Source of the DNA: Engraulis encrasicolus
Lineage: Eukaryota; Chordata; Actinopteri; Clupeiformes; Engraulidae
Assembly (NCBI RefSeq): GCF_034702125.1
Contig: NC_085857.1
Span: 57,424,426 to 57,488,425, forward strand
Length of the DNA stretch: 64,000 bases
Direction of reading: 5' to 3'
Both the position numbers and the translations under genes were made by a program. The notes below the pieces were generated by a model that was not told the origin of the DNA, made no database searches, and saw only the letters and a program-made list of their open reading frames with translations. This document shows, in pieces, positions 1 to 10,309 of the stretch (position 1 is the first letter of the stretch; the number at the start of each line of letters is the position of its first letter).

Positions 1-518
1 ATTTGCCTTGAGGCAAATTAATTCTTACTTTCGCTAGTGGTGAATCTAGAAACACTCTTGATGGGAGTCAATTGCCTCGTATTATGTTGGTCAGTGGTTA
101 AACAAACGTGTTCAACCAATGTTGATGAAAGAGAGTGGTTGGAGTGCCATTGTTAGGCCACATGCTGGAAAGCCGCGTTAAATTCCCGTTAGGGGAACCC
201 ATCAGCTTGTCACATTTTATAGCTCTCCCACGGGTCGCCTTTACTCAAGGTTCTCCAAGAACACCATGGGGATTTCTAACTCCTTCGTTTCGTGTATTAG
301 GAATGAAATAAATTCAGCACACTGCCGCCGCCGCGGATAACAACGTTGGCAAGTGCGTCATGGAATTGGCACCATAATAGGCTTGTTCGTGATGAAGCAG
401 TGCTGCTTTTGCAACGAGCATGCACACTTTGCCAGTTTGATGCATGGTTAGAAAATTCTTGATTTTGATTTTGGGGCGAATTAATTGGGCTTAAGGTTTG
501 AGACATCCTCTCTAGGAG
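1..518. other. no recognised gene or repeat
   Basis: AT-rich sequence upstream of the first MITE. I see no supported exon, tRNA or transposon end. Short open frames here have no recognisable protein features. Confidence 0.4.
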
Positions 519-850
519 TATGTTCCAATATGCAACCTTCAACCTTGCGTCCTCCACTTGTGATATGGCTGCCTCGTAGGCCTACCAGGAAGTAATAGGC
601 TATGCTGTGATGGCATCACTGACATCAGCATTATATTTCAATATCTCGCAAAAGCTCAATTGTAAAGTCATTTTCTCATTTGCAAATTGGATGGTGAATG
701 AAGAATGGTTCCCCAAAAACTGTTTGGGCTACGCTGACAGCAGAGAAATGTCATTGTTTTCTCAAGGAGGCGGGGCATCAGCAAAACGTGAGGCCACAAG
801 CACAAGTGCAAGTGGAGGACGCAAGGTCGCATATTGGAATGCACTCTAGG
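519..850 (+). mobile_element. MITE family 1, copy 1
   Basis: Non-autonomous DNA transposon with inverted ends: the left end contains TTCCAATATGC and the right end GCATATTGGAA. Short CTAGG-type direct repeats lie just outside both ends. The body, including the GGAGGCGGGGCATCAGCAAAA block, recurs at about 8445-8738, 27515-27779 and 29069-29338. No coding capacity is seen. The type of transposase that mobilises it cannot be decided from this copy. Confidence 0.7.
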
Positions 851-1079
851 CATATGTGTGTGAGAAAAAAGTGACGTGTGGTCTGTGTCTGTTGAGATGA
901 CTAGCATTCGCGTTTCAATTTTTGTAAGGCAGTAGCCTGCAATCCGTTTTTGGTGGTTTGGATGAACTGAAAATTAGGTGCGTTGTACAAAATCCCAAGC
1001 TGTCGCTTCAATGTAGGCCTATAGCCTAATAGTTTTACAGTAGGCTAGTAGATTTTAGCAAAATCAATCATCACGTGTA

Positions 1080-1383
1080 GCCAACTTTTATTTTGTAAAA
1101 GGATGCCGAATGGCGGCCACGTTCTAAGGATGTTTAGTGCCGCAGACTTCACGCCACTCCCGTCAGAAGAAGACTTGAGAGACTAGAAAGAAGTTAAACA
1201 ATCTGACTTAATTGCGTAAACGCATTGAAGTCCCCGGCCGTATCTCAACATTGTATCATAGCAGAGGCATAGCATTACGAAAACCGTGTTTTGGGGTTTG
1301 TTTGGACGTGCTATAAACGTGTGTGTGTGCGGTCTGCACCATTAGTAGGGTGTAGGCTAGGCGGCCTGTCTTCTTCACAGAAC
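1080..1383 (+). promoter_or_regulatory. putative promoter and 5' UTR of ZNF-A
   Basis: This stretch resembles the regions upstream of ZNF-B and ZNF-C. All contain CTTTTATTTTG about 220-300 bp before the start codon. ZNF-A and ZNF-B also share a GGCGGCCA motif, a segment around TTGTATCATAG or TTGCATCATAG, and TAGGCGGCCTGT just before the ATG. The start site of transcription is not visible, so the promoter assignment is an inference from conservation between paralogues. Confidence 0.5.
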
Positions 1384-1558
1384 ATGGAGAGCGTGTTTAT
1401 AAACACGGAGGGTGCCTACGAATCTCCTGATTATTTAAATACTGAAATTGGATCACCATGTTATCCGTTGTCAGAATCGGCCACAGTGGTTAAAATAAAG
1501 TCAGACGATGACTGTACATACGACGAGGACGATGACTCTTCGACAGATCCGGACAAAG
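1384..1558 (+). CDS. ZNF-A exon 1
   Basis: 175 nt coding, ending at a GTAGGC donor in phase 1. It encodes the acidic N-terminal module with the INTEGAYE and NTEIGSPC motifs that recur in ZNF-B ([16 protein letters not shown]). Confidence 0.8.
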
Positions 1559-2074
1559 GTAGGCTACATTCTTGCAGTTTGTGTAATAGCCTATCACTTT
1601 AATAATGAACAAATACGCCATATGAATGCTTGGCTAATGAACTTAAACAATTAATTTGTGCCAGCGGTTCCCAAACTTGTTTTGCTTGCCTTGTGCACCC
1701 TCTTGTAGGCTACATTTTCAGTGGTGTAGTATACGTAGAACGCAGGTATACGGACCCACTTCTAAATTTCTGGGATTTCAGTATACCCACTTAAAATTGA
1801 TTGATCCATTATTTAGAATAGGGCAAATATATACAGTATACCCACTTCAAAAAAGTATACTACACCACTGATTTCAATGTAACTTTTGCGTTTGCGCACC
1901 CACGCCGATTTTGGTGTTGATGATGACCACGGATCATTGCGCTATGGGGCAGCAAATCACACATTATACACAGTCGTTTTGGGGAATCCTCTTCAAAGCC
2001 CTGGCGTTTTTTTTCTGCCATCACTACAATGGAAATTGTTGCATCATGACAAGACTAGTTATAACACACACACA

Positions 2075-2132
<58 letters not shown>

Positions 2133-5100
2133 TCATCCTCTGCAGCTCATCATAACCAATGTCCCCATTGTCCACCTGCAGGTCCTGAGCCACCAGAGAC
2201 ACTAATGGGAGATCGGCAGGTCAAAATGGAGGAGGACGACGACTGGCAGGAAGACAGCGAAGGCTCCCAGACCAGTAAGTAGACCGCCTCACCATTACAC
2301 TGTTCCCAGACCAGTAAGACTCTTGACCCGACTTATGCCGTCTGGCTGTGTTTTGCATTTATACCAGCTGGAGGGAGTCAGGTTACAGGGCTGCATGAGA
2401 TGGGACAGGAAGTGAGTGGGAGAGAGAGATTGGGCGGCATCGGGAAATGACCTCGGGCCAGAATCAAATCCCAGTCCTCCCCCGTGTCTCCCTCCCGTCC
2501 TCTTCCTGTCTCCTCACACGGTAGAGACTAGAGTAGAGTAGAGTAGAGTAGAGTAGAGAGTGCAGTAGAGTAGAGTAGTAGCAGCTTGTCAAGTAGCTTA
2601 CACATGATTAACAGAATGAACATTGCATACATGACACACACACCAAACAAAAAAGACAAGTCAAAGCACTACAAAGCAAAGTGGGCACACACACACACCC
2701 TACTTTTAGCAGCGTGAGTGGAGAGCCATAGACAAACACAGTAGTGCTCGGCATGAGTGTTAGTTCACACATTACATATTTCACAAGACTCTGACTCTGT
2801 ATTCCGCGACATACATACATCTGATCATCCAGCGGTATGGGATGCAAACGTTGCATTGCACTGCCCTAAATATTTTTAATAAGAAGCGGTTTCGCTCCTG
2901 CACACTGTAAACCAGTGGTTCCCAAACTTTTTCAGAGGGGACTTCATAATATTTTCGCAACACACAAATACTGTCCTGTTCGCTGTTGACCAGTACATGA
3001 TGCATTGCAGTCGGCCCTCACGGCTCCTCCGAGGTGTTGCGACACACCCAAAACTTTTGAAATCTTCAAGTAAATTTACCTCATCACGAGGCGACACAAG
3101 TGCCCAAAAGCCAAGCAAGAGCCAGGGTAGGCTGTACAGCGGCCTAGTCTCCTCCTCTCCTCTCCTTCTTTTCCCGACTCTCCTCTCCTCTCCTTTCATC
3201 TCCTCTCCTCCCCTCCCCTCTCGTTTCCCTCCTCTCCTCACATTTTTCCTCTCCTCTCCCCTCCTCTTCTATCCTATCCCATGCTCTCCTCTTCTTTCCT
3301 TTCCTCTCCTCTCCTCTCCCCTCCTCTTCTCTCCTATCCCATGCTCTCCTCTCCTCTGCAAGAAAGCTCTCTACGACTCCTGCGTCAAAGTGAGGCACCA
3401 GACTATATTGGGAAGAGCGGGGGCATGGAGGTGGTCGGAGCTGTTTGGGCCAGCTTTCTCTTCAAGGACGTGCTGGAGGTCCTTGTATAAGCCTCCAGTG
3501 GAGAAACGTGCTGCTGATTTACAGTGGCGCTTAGTTCATGGAGCCATAGCCACCAATAGGCACATAGCGCACCTGAATCCAGCGGTGGGGAGGGAATGCC
3601 TGTTCTGTGGGGAGGAGGAGACTGTGGACCATTTGTTTGTTTTTTGCAAAAGACTGGAGGGACTCTTTTTTTGTTTACAGGGGTGGGCAAATGTGTTGCA
3701 GCTGCCTTTCTCACACTGCAGTTTTGTCACTGGTCCTGCTTACAGGGTTAAGGTGAAAAGGGAAGTGTGCCTTTTCAATTTCTTAGTGGCCTCAGCCAAG
3801 TTGGCCATATGGCGAACCCGAAAAAATAAAAATCTTGGGGAGGGGACAACAGACCCCGTGGAAGTTTTAAAGGGGATGGTGGGGTGTAGGGTCAAGGTGG
3901 AGTTCGCATATTACAAATTGGTGAATGATGTAGATTTTTTGGGGATTGGGAGGACTGTTGATGAGGAGGAGAGGTTGATGTTGAGGCTGTAAGGAGGGAA
4001 CTGGTTTGTTTTTGTTTTTGTTTTTGTTTTTGTTTTTCTTTGCTTTGCTTAAAAAATGATGATGTTCTGACGGCTTTGTAAAAATTTGAATCTTTGCTCC
4101 AATAAAGGACTTTTTAAACCTCTCCTCTCCTCTCCTCTCCTCTCCTTTCATCTCCTCTCCTCTCCTCTCCTCTCCTCCCCTCTCCTCCCCTCTCCCCTCC
4201 TCTCTTCTCTTTCTCTCCTATCACATGCTCTCCTCTTCTCTTCTTTCCTCTCTCCTCCCCTCCTTCTCTCCTCTCCTCTCCACTCCTCTCCTCTCCTCTC
4301 CTCTCCTCTCCTCTCCTCTCCTCTCCTCTCCTTCTCTCCTATCCCATGCTCTCCTCTTCTCTCCTTTCCTCTCTCCTCCCCTCCCCTCCTCCCTTCTCCT
4401 CTTCTTCCCCCACCTCTTTTCCTCCCATCTCCTCTCCTCTCCTCTCTTCTCCCACCATCTCTCCTCTCCCCTTCTCTCCTCTCCTCTTCTCTCCTCTCCC
4501 ACCATCTCTCCTCTCCTCTCCTCTCCTCTCCTCTCCTCTCTTCTCCCACCATCTCTCCTCTCCCCTCCTCTCCTCTCCTCTGTTCATCTTCTCTTCTTCT
4601 CTCCTCTCCTCTCCCACCCTCTCTCATTCTCTCCTCTACTTTCCTCTCCCATTCTCTCCTCCTCTCACTCTCCCCTCTCCTCTCATCCCATCTCATCTCA
4701 CTTCTTCTCTTCTCTTCTTTCCCTCTGTCCTCTCTCATGCTCCCCTGTCCTCTCCTCTTCTCTCCTCTCCCATGCTCTCCTCTCTTCTCTTTTCTCCTCC
4801 CTCCTCTCCTCAGTTCCTCTTCTCCTCTCCTCTCCCATCCTCTCTCATTCTCTCATGTCATCTCATCTCCCCACCTCTCTCATGCTCCCCTCTTCTCTCC
4901 TCTCTCATCTCCCATCCTCTCCTCTCCTCTCTGATCTCCTCTCCTCTCCTCTCATTCTCTCCTCTCACATGCTCCTCTTCCCTCTTTCCTCCTCCTCTCC
5001 TCTCTGCCATGAACATGTACAGTGTATAGTAAACATTTGTCTCTGAGGAGAACAGAATAGTATTTGATTTCGCAGTGTGAAGTATCATGTCACACCACTG

Positions 5101-6766
5101 TGGATCAACACCATAAACGTAATTTTCTGTGTGTATGAAATGCAAAAATGCATTTAGTAGAAAGAGAAGTGGTGGATGTGACACTTGCAGATTGATGTAA
5201 TTGATTTGCAACTATTATCCCTTAGATATCGTCGGCATTCCAAACAAAGATTCTATGTGTGGCTATAACTTAGTCGCACGTTTGACGCCTGACCGGTTTA
5301 ATGGAATTATTGGTCACCCCATCAGCCAATCAGAAAAGAGAATTCTGTTGCGCTAATGTAGAAAGAGAAGTTCTGTGATGAAATTACAACACCAGTAGAA
5401 TGACATTATGTATTTGCGATAAGAAACTACTCCTGTTGTAATGGCATTCATAACAGTACTTCTACTTCTACTTAATACATCTACACCTCTGGGTTAACGT
5501 TTAGTAATGACTTTCTGTCTCGTTTCAGGGCATGATGCAGAATTGAAATCATCGAACAAGAAACCTGTGGGCGAAATAAAAGGAAAAAAGCCTTATGCAC
5601 TTAGAGTCTGTCTTCGAAAAAAGCACCAGATAATGGATCTCAGAAGAGAAGCGAACCAATGCATTACATGTGGGAAGGTGTTCGCCCATGATTGTGATTT
5701 AAAGAGACACGAGAGGATCCACACCGGAGAAAAGCCGCATCAGTGTAGTACATGTGGAAAGAGTTTTACTAGAAGCGACGACCTCACGCGGCACCAAACC
5801 ATCCACACGGGAGAAAGGCCGTATAAGTGCCCACTATGTGGAAATTCTTTTAGACGCAAACAGGAACTAAAGAAACATCAGATTGTCCACACGAGAGAAA
5901 AGCCGCATGAGTGCAGCACATGTGGAAAGGCCTTCACACACGATCGGGACTTGCAGAGACATGAGAGGAGCCACACTGGAGAAAAGGCGCATCAGTGTAC
6001 CACTTGTGGAAAAGCTTTTTCCCGCTCACAAGAGCTCAAGAGGCACCAGTCAGTCCACACTGGAGAAAAACCATACCAATGCACAACATGTGGAAAAGCT
6101 TTTAGTCGAAATGACCATCTCCTCCAACACCAACTAGCCCACGCCGCAGAAAAACCATTTGAGTGCAGCGTGTGTGGAAGGGGTTTTACAATCAAAGATG
6201 TCCTGAAGAGACACGAGCGATCCCACACTGGAGAGAAGGCATACCAGTGTAGCTTGTGCGGACTGACCTTTACCCGTAAAGACCACGTCTTAAAGCACCA
6301 TCGAAACCATCTTGCCATTCATCAGAAAACTCGTCCTGGCGAAAAGCCGTATGAATGTGCGACGTGTGGAGAGGCCTTTGCGGAGCCCTGTGTTCTGAGC
6401 ATGCACATGAAAGTTCACAGTGGAGAAAAGAAGCATGTATGTGTTACATGTGGAAAGGGCTATGTGTGCGCAAGTGACTTAACTGTGCACGAAAGAACGC
6501 ACACTGGAGAAAAGCCATTTGAATGCGGCACGTGTGGAAAAGCCTTTAAACGCCAAAAAGATCTCAACTATCATCTGCGTATTCACACTGGAGAGAATCT
6601 GCATCACTGTGCCACATGTGGGAAGGCCTTTGTAGCGCGCAACGAACGGGACATACACCAGCGGACCCACACGGGAGAAAAACCATTCCAGTGCACCATA
6701 TGTCCCAAGGCCTTTGCAAGACGAAGTCATCTGTCTAGACATGAACGAACTCATACTGGAGCATAG
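1384..6766 (+). CDS. ZNF-A: 13-finger C2H2 zinc-finger protein (3 exons)
   Basis: Likely nuclear sequence-specific DNA-binding protein of about 501 aa, assembled from exons 1384-1558, 2182-2274 and 5529-6766. All junctions are GT/AG and phase 1, and the joined frame stays open to the TAG at 6764-6766. Exon 1 gives an acidic N-terminus starting [13 protein letters not shown] and ending in a run of Asp/Glu/Ser. Exon 2 adds a [16 protein letters not shown] segment. Exon 3 begins with a basic stretch, then 13 fingers of the form C-x2-C-x12-H-x3-H joined mostly by TGEKP-type linkers. Finger 8 is followed by a longer, irregular linker. The start was chosen because the same ATG context and motif begin ZNF-B; an in-frame ATG at 1291 is upstream and not conserved. 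No KRAB, SCAN or BTB domain is present. Targets cannot be predicted here, and no orthologue name is justified. Confidence 0.88.
1719..1870. mobile_element. short palindromic MITE (152 bp)
   Basis: Terminal inverted repeats CAGTGGTGTAGTATAC and GTATACTACACCACTG bound this element in intron 1 of ZNF-A. Internal GTATACCCACTT repeats echo the ends. It is non-coding and too short to encode a transposase. The CAGTG start resembles hAT ends, but no clean 8-bp target duplication is visible. Confidence 0.7.
2064..2131 (+). repeat. (CA)n microsatellite
   Basis: About 68 bp of near-perfect AC repeat lying 50 bp upstream of the exon 2 acceptor of ZNF-A. A (CA)n tract occupies the equivalent position in ZNF-B. 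Confidence 0.95.
2182..2274 (+). CDS. ZNF-A exon 2
   Basis: 93 nt (31 codons), phase 1 to phase 1, between a CTGCAG acceptor and a GTAAGT donor. It encodes [17 protein letters not shown] followed by acidic residues, closely matching ZNF-B exon 2. Confidence 0.8.
2376..2490 (+). repeat. SINE-like fragment
   Basis: Contains GACAGGAAGTGAGTG, a GGGAAATGAC segment and a box-B-like AGAATCAAATCCC. The same order of motifs appears at about 26920-27055. It is probably part of a dispersed teleost short repeat. The family is not identified. Confidence 0.4.
2527..2580 (+). repeat. (AGAGT)n microsatellite
   Basis: Tandem AGAGT/TAGAG pentamers with one interruption. Confidence 0.85.
2912..3130. mobile_element. 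hAT-type MITE fragment
   Basis: Starts with CAGTGGTTCCCAAACTTTTTC, a terminus shared with the element at 28732-28985. The opposite inverted end is not recognisable, so this is treated as a truncated or decayed copy in intron 2 of ZNF-A. Confidence 0.4.
3147..3357 (+). repeat. (TCTCC)n polypyrimidine tract, left part
   Basis: Almost pure pyrimidine on the + strand, built from TCTCC units with a recurring ATCCCATGCTCTCCTCTTCT variant block. Long frames across it are artefacts of the repeat. It continues at 4119 beyond an inserted LINE end. Confidence 0.95.
3358..4118 (+). mobile_element. 5'-truncated LINE inserted in the (TCTCC)n tract
   Basis: An open frame to the TAA at 3990-3992 encodes the C-terminal end of a LINE reverse-transcriptase protein. 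It includes the zinc-knuckle-like CLFCGEEETVDHLFVFC segment typical of L1/Tx1-group elements of fish. A short 3' UTR with (TTTTTG)n and an AATAAA at 4101-4106 follows, then a few A residues. Microsatellite sequence resumes directly after. Only the last ~210 residues remain, so it is a dead, 5'-truncated copy. Because both flanks are the same repeat, the target duplication cannot be delimited. Confidence 0.75.
4119..5010 (+). repeat. (TCTCC)n polypyrimidine tract, right part
   Basis: About 890 bp of TCTCC-based sequence, pyrimidine on the + strand with very few purines. It carries the same ATCCCATGCTCTCC variant blocks as the left part. It lies in intron 2 of ZNF-A. Confidence 0.95.
5011..5528 (+). 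other. rest of ZNF-A intron 2
   Basis: Unique-looking AT-rich intron. The end, ATGACTTTCTGTCTCGTTTC, strongly resembles the sequence before the zinc-finger exon of ZNF-C (41768-41789). This shows homology of the two introns at the acceptor. Confidence 0.6.
5529..6766 (+). CDS. ZNF-A exon 3, zinc-finger array
   Basis: Begins after the TCGTTTCAG acceptor in phase 1 and runs to a TAG stop. It holds a basic lead-in and all 13 C2H2 fingers. The last finger ends only three residues before the stop. Confidence 0.92.
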
Positions 6767-6931
6767 ACACAGTACACTATGAACACTACGCAGTTGCCAT
6801 GGTGACCACTCCCTTGCATTTGATCAAACAGCTGATGTCATATTGCTGCCATCAGTTGGTGACGAAGCAATTTACATTATCCTGTAGGCGGCAGCAATTC
6901 TTATGGTAAATCTGTGAGAAATATCAGCATA

Positions 6932-7509
6932 GGGTCATTTCATGTGAAATCAGACACTTTGGGGCCTGACTGACACTGGTTTTAATTACACTTAGTTTGA
7001 CTTTTTAGTGGACAGAACATTCAAACGAACAGATCTTTCAGAGCTTTGAGTCCATGCGATGTGCCATGTGCATATGTGCGGTACACAAAAGGACAGCCTT
7101 CCTCAGCTCACCCCACATCAAAACAAATTGAAGCACAGGTTTCAGGTAAGGCTAATCCAGACTCCCCGCACACGCAGAGTGACACACCCATGTCCAACAG
7201 TAACCACAAACCAAAACAAACCCATTCCACAATAAAATGTTGAAAAAGCAAAATATTAAGAAAATATTCATGGCTCCTACAAAAACTTTCTTAGTCTGTT
7301 TCTCAATTATAAAGGATGAATGTATAGTGTCCTACCCTCTTAATTAAATCGTTCTTAATCCTTTTTTCCTTAACATTAGTGCCAGATTCATAGAAATGCA
7401 GTTCTGGAGTTCTACCACGCCATCAAAAAGGCACACTAGGAATTATTACCGGTATATTCTCTGTCAGTTGGGCCCCAAAGTGTCACATGATTTCGCGTGA
7501 AATTACCCT
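6932..7509. mobile_element. non-autonomous DNA transposon with ~35-bp inverted ends
   Basis: The left end GGGTCATTTCATGTGAAAT and the right end (reverse complement GGGTAATTTCACGCGAAAT) are imperfect inverted repeats that continue into a CACTTTGGGGCC block. Another copy of the left end lies at 44152. An AATAAA at 7231 is inside and could act as a poly(A) signal for ZNF-A, but this is not testable here. Confidence 0.65.
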
Positions 7510-7688
7510 CCAGCTCAAGATGGAGGCACCCTGGGTTGGGCCACACCACAACGCTGGACACGGCATCTAATGTTAGCGTGTACGATACTGGAGAATAGCC
7601 TAGCCAGTGTAGTGGCTGTTCTCAGCAGTATTAATGTCATTCAAGATGTGATAACATCTGAAAAGGCTGCATTGTTGGGACACATGGG

Positions 7689-7890
7689 CAGCGGTATCCT
7701 AATGGTTTGGGAGGGGTCTCAAGATCAGAAAGTTGCGGCTTTGAATACCATCCTTCACTTCTGCTGCTGCTTGAGCAAGGCACCTAACCTCATACTGCTG
7801 CCAGGGACTGTAACCTATACCCTGTATGCAATGAACAGTAAGTCGCTTTGGACAAAAGTGTCAACTTAGTGTAATGTAATGTAATGTAGC
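7689..7890 (+). repeat. tRNA-derived SINE, copy 1
   Basis: A degenerate tRNA-like head is followed by a conserved body (GCAAGGCACCTAACC, GGGACTGTAACC) and the tail AAGTCGCTTTGGACAAAAG, ending in AATGT repeats. The same layout is seen at 10668-10889 and 25238-25463. The tail resembles L2-type LINE tails known to mobilise fish SINEs. Confidence 0.75.
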
Positions 7891-8444
7891 ATGTGGGAAG
7901 GCTACATCACCAGATCACATAACCGCTCCGACTGGCATCATGCAAAGGCGTTTGTATTTCACGATAGTGCATTCCGTGTTGCGGTGCAACGACTTTGCAT
8001 GTGAAGTCGTGCCCTGAACAAAACCATTCCTAACCCTAACCGGTCAGTAATGCAATGTTTCTGCCACTTTACTATTGCCAACAACAGCGAAGCAAGCAAG
8101 GGAAATGGCAAAGAAAATTTCCCAAACCAAAATCATCCTTAACCCTAACCTGTCACAAAGGGTTGTAGAGCATAACTTAACATGCAATGTCATTAGGGAT
8201 GGGATATCGGTATTGGTATATCTGTATCGGGTTCATATATCATAGTTAAGAGATCGGATTGGATCAGAATTTTCCTTAAGTCTCCGGTACTGATTTTGAG
8301 CCAGATGTTTGAAGTATCTTGCTGTAATCTACTCTCTTTGGTCACAGTGCACACACTGGGTAGACGCCGGTTATATAAACGCAGTTGCATGATGATGTTG
8401 AAATGCTGCCCTACGAGGACACGTATGTATTGAGACATGGGCTG
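7891..8444. other. no gene; short CCCTAACC pieces
   Basis: Contains two short CCTAACCCTAACC stretches (about 8030 and 8140) and otherwise unrecognised sequence. Confidence 0.4.
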
Positions 8445-8738
8445 ATTTCCAAAATTCCGATACTTCCGTCCTCCCTTGTTCACTTGCCTGCTTGTGACCT
8501 CATGAAGACGTAACTGACGACAGAAAATTGATTCAATATATTGCAAAAGTGCAATTTTAATGTAATTTTCTGATTTGCAATCAGGATGGTGAACGAAGAA
8601 CAGTCCCTTAAAAGTTGTTGTGGCTAGGCTGACTGTGGGGAAACTTAATCGTTTTCTCCATGGAGGCGGGGCATCAGCAAAACATGAGGCCACGAGCACA
8701 AGTGGAGGATGAGAGTCCGCATATTGGAATGCACCCAT
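8445..8738 (+). mobile_element. MITE family 1, copy 2
   Basis: Shares the body and the right end (GGAGGCGGGGCATCAGCAAAA, GCATATTGGAATGCAC) with the copy at 519-850. The left inverted end is present but diverged (TTCCAAAATTCCGATAC). Confidence 0.65.
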
Positions 8739-9780
8739 GTTGAGGTTTTCTGGTTGACTTTTACATGTTTGCTATGCTTAAGTGAGACATATTGTTATAA
8801 TATACAATGCGATGTAATATAGTCTGGTAACGCTCTACAACAATAACAAAATTATAGCTAAGTGAATTGAAAAAAGATTACTTTTTATTGAAATCGAAAG
8901 TATAGCAAAAAAATATTGCCAAAGTCTTAATCTGAAAGGCCTTCAGACCATGTAAAAGATGAGATGACACAATAAATGTATCTCTTGTTCACAGCTTTTT
9001 TATCCTTAATCTTGTGAACATTGGTGTGGTTGCACAAAAGTGGAAAAAGTACTCAAAAGAAATGTGATGAACTTCCGCTACTAATTTTGTGAAGTTTTTT
9101 TCTAGTGAAAATGAATGAATTGGAAAGTTTGACACATGCAGTTTAGGACGATATTGTGAGCCCCTCTCCTCAGTCAGGATGACCTTTATTAACAAGTGTC
9201 TTGAAACAAAAAATAATGTCAAATATGTTGCATTTTTAATCAGATATTCATCTAGCCTGATAAACCAGCGTAAATGTGAGACTGAATGTGTAATTTAGTC
9301 TGGCCCCGATGAACGATACATCCGAAGATTGTTGATGACCATTGACCACTAGTGGCCTAGTGGTTAGAGATTTGGTGTTTCATAAGGCTGCACGATATAT
9401 CGAAAATGTATCGAGAGCGCGATATCAAGCATGGCCATGTGCACATGTTGTCACTTGTTAACAAGAAAGGGTATATATTGACTATTAATGATCAGGGGGC
9501 TAATAATTTTGTCCTTGTCATTTTTATCCATTTTTATCAGTGTAAAAAAAAAACAAATTAATCTTACAGGAACAGGACATTGCTATTTGTCTCCAAAATA
9601 ACAGAAACGTATGGTCATTTTCACTGAGAGATGTCTAATTTCAGAAGGAGGGGGAGATAATATCATCCACAATCCTCCCTCTGAGAAAGAGAGATTTAGT
9701 AAGTGCTGAGGTGACTGAAAATAGTATTCCAAGCAACCCCATAATGTTATCTTTACCGTTTGGAAACGCGTGCAAGAACG
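8739..9780. other. intergenic, no gene seen
   Basis: AT-rich. A GGCTGCACGATATATCG stretch near 9384 looks like one end of a hAT-type repeat, but no partner end is found. No supported exons. Confidence 0.4.
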
Positions 9781-10083
9781 AGGCAATGTAACGGGCTTTT
9801 ATTTTGACACCGGATGCCTAGTGGCGGCCATGTTGAAAATCTAGTGTTGCTGGCTTCACGGAGCTCGCGTACGAAGACTTCAGGGACCAGGCAGAAGCTA
9901 ATCTTGAAAAGGCCGAGTTTCTACTGAAACCGCATTGATCTCCCGAGTCTTAACACTACGTTGCATCATAGGAGCGGATTAGCGGTACAAAAAAGTGTTT
10001 TGAGTTTCGTTTGGATGTGCTATATAGCGGAGTAAACCGTATGCAACGGTGCTAAGCTAGGCGGCCTGTGTTCCCTGATCATC
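9780..10083 (+). promoter_or_regulatory. putative promoter and 5' UTR of ZNF-B
   Basis: Begins with CGGGCTTTTATTTTGA, identical to the block upstream of ZNF-C and similar to that of ZNF-A. A GGCGGCCATGTTG follows, which fits the known YY1 core CCATNTT. TAGGCGGCCTGTGTTC lies just before the ATG. Function is inferred from conservation among the paralogues. Confidence 0.5.
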
Positions 10084-10309
10084 ATGGATAGCCCGTTTAT
10101 CAACACGGAGGGTGCGTACGAACAGCAGAGCCCCGGGAGATTTGCCCAGGAGCACCCAGGGTACTACCCAGGTTTCTCGCCCGGGTTTTTCAATACTGAA
10201 TTCGGTTCACCATGTCAACCGATGTCTGAGCCGCCGTCTGCAGGAGTCAAATTGGAGGCAGACGAGGACCGCGGCTATGATGAGGAGTCTTCGCCAGAAT
10301 CGGACAAAG
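10084..10309 (+). CDS. ZNF-B exon 1
   Basis: 226 nt, ending phase 1 at a GTACGT donor. Encodes the INTEGAYE N-terminus, a Pro/Gly/Tyr-rich insert absent from ZNF-A, then NTEFGSPC and an acidic end. Confidence 0.82.

Noticed and set aside
1291..1383. Upstream in-frame ATG for ZNF-A
   Set aside because: The extra N-terminal residues are not conserved with ZNF-B, while the ATG at 1384 and its context are.
4086..5046. Long open frames on both strands across the (TCTCC)n tract, up to 282 codons
   Set aside because: The repeat has no stop codons in several frames; composition is purely Ser/Leu/Pro or Arg/Glu/Gly with no domain. Artefact of low complexity.
5992..6754. Minus-strand frames opposite the ZNF-A fingers
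   Set aside because: Same shadow effect of repeated finger codons.
1384..10309. KRAB, SCAN, BTB or FINZ domain at the N-terminus of the zinc-finger genes
   Set aside because: Looked for the expected motifs in exons 1 and 2; only acidic, low-complexity-like modules with INTEGAYE and GDRQVKMEE are present.
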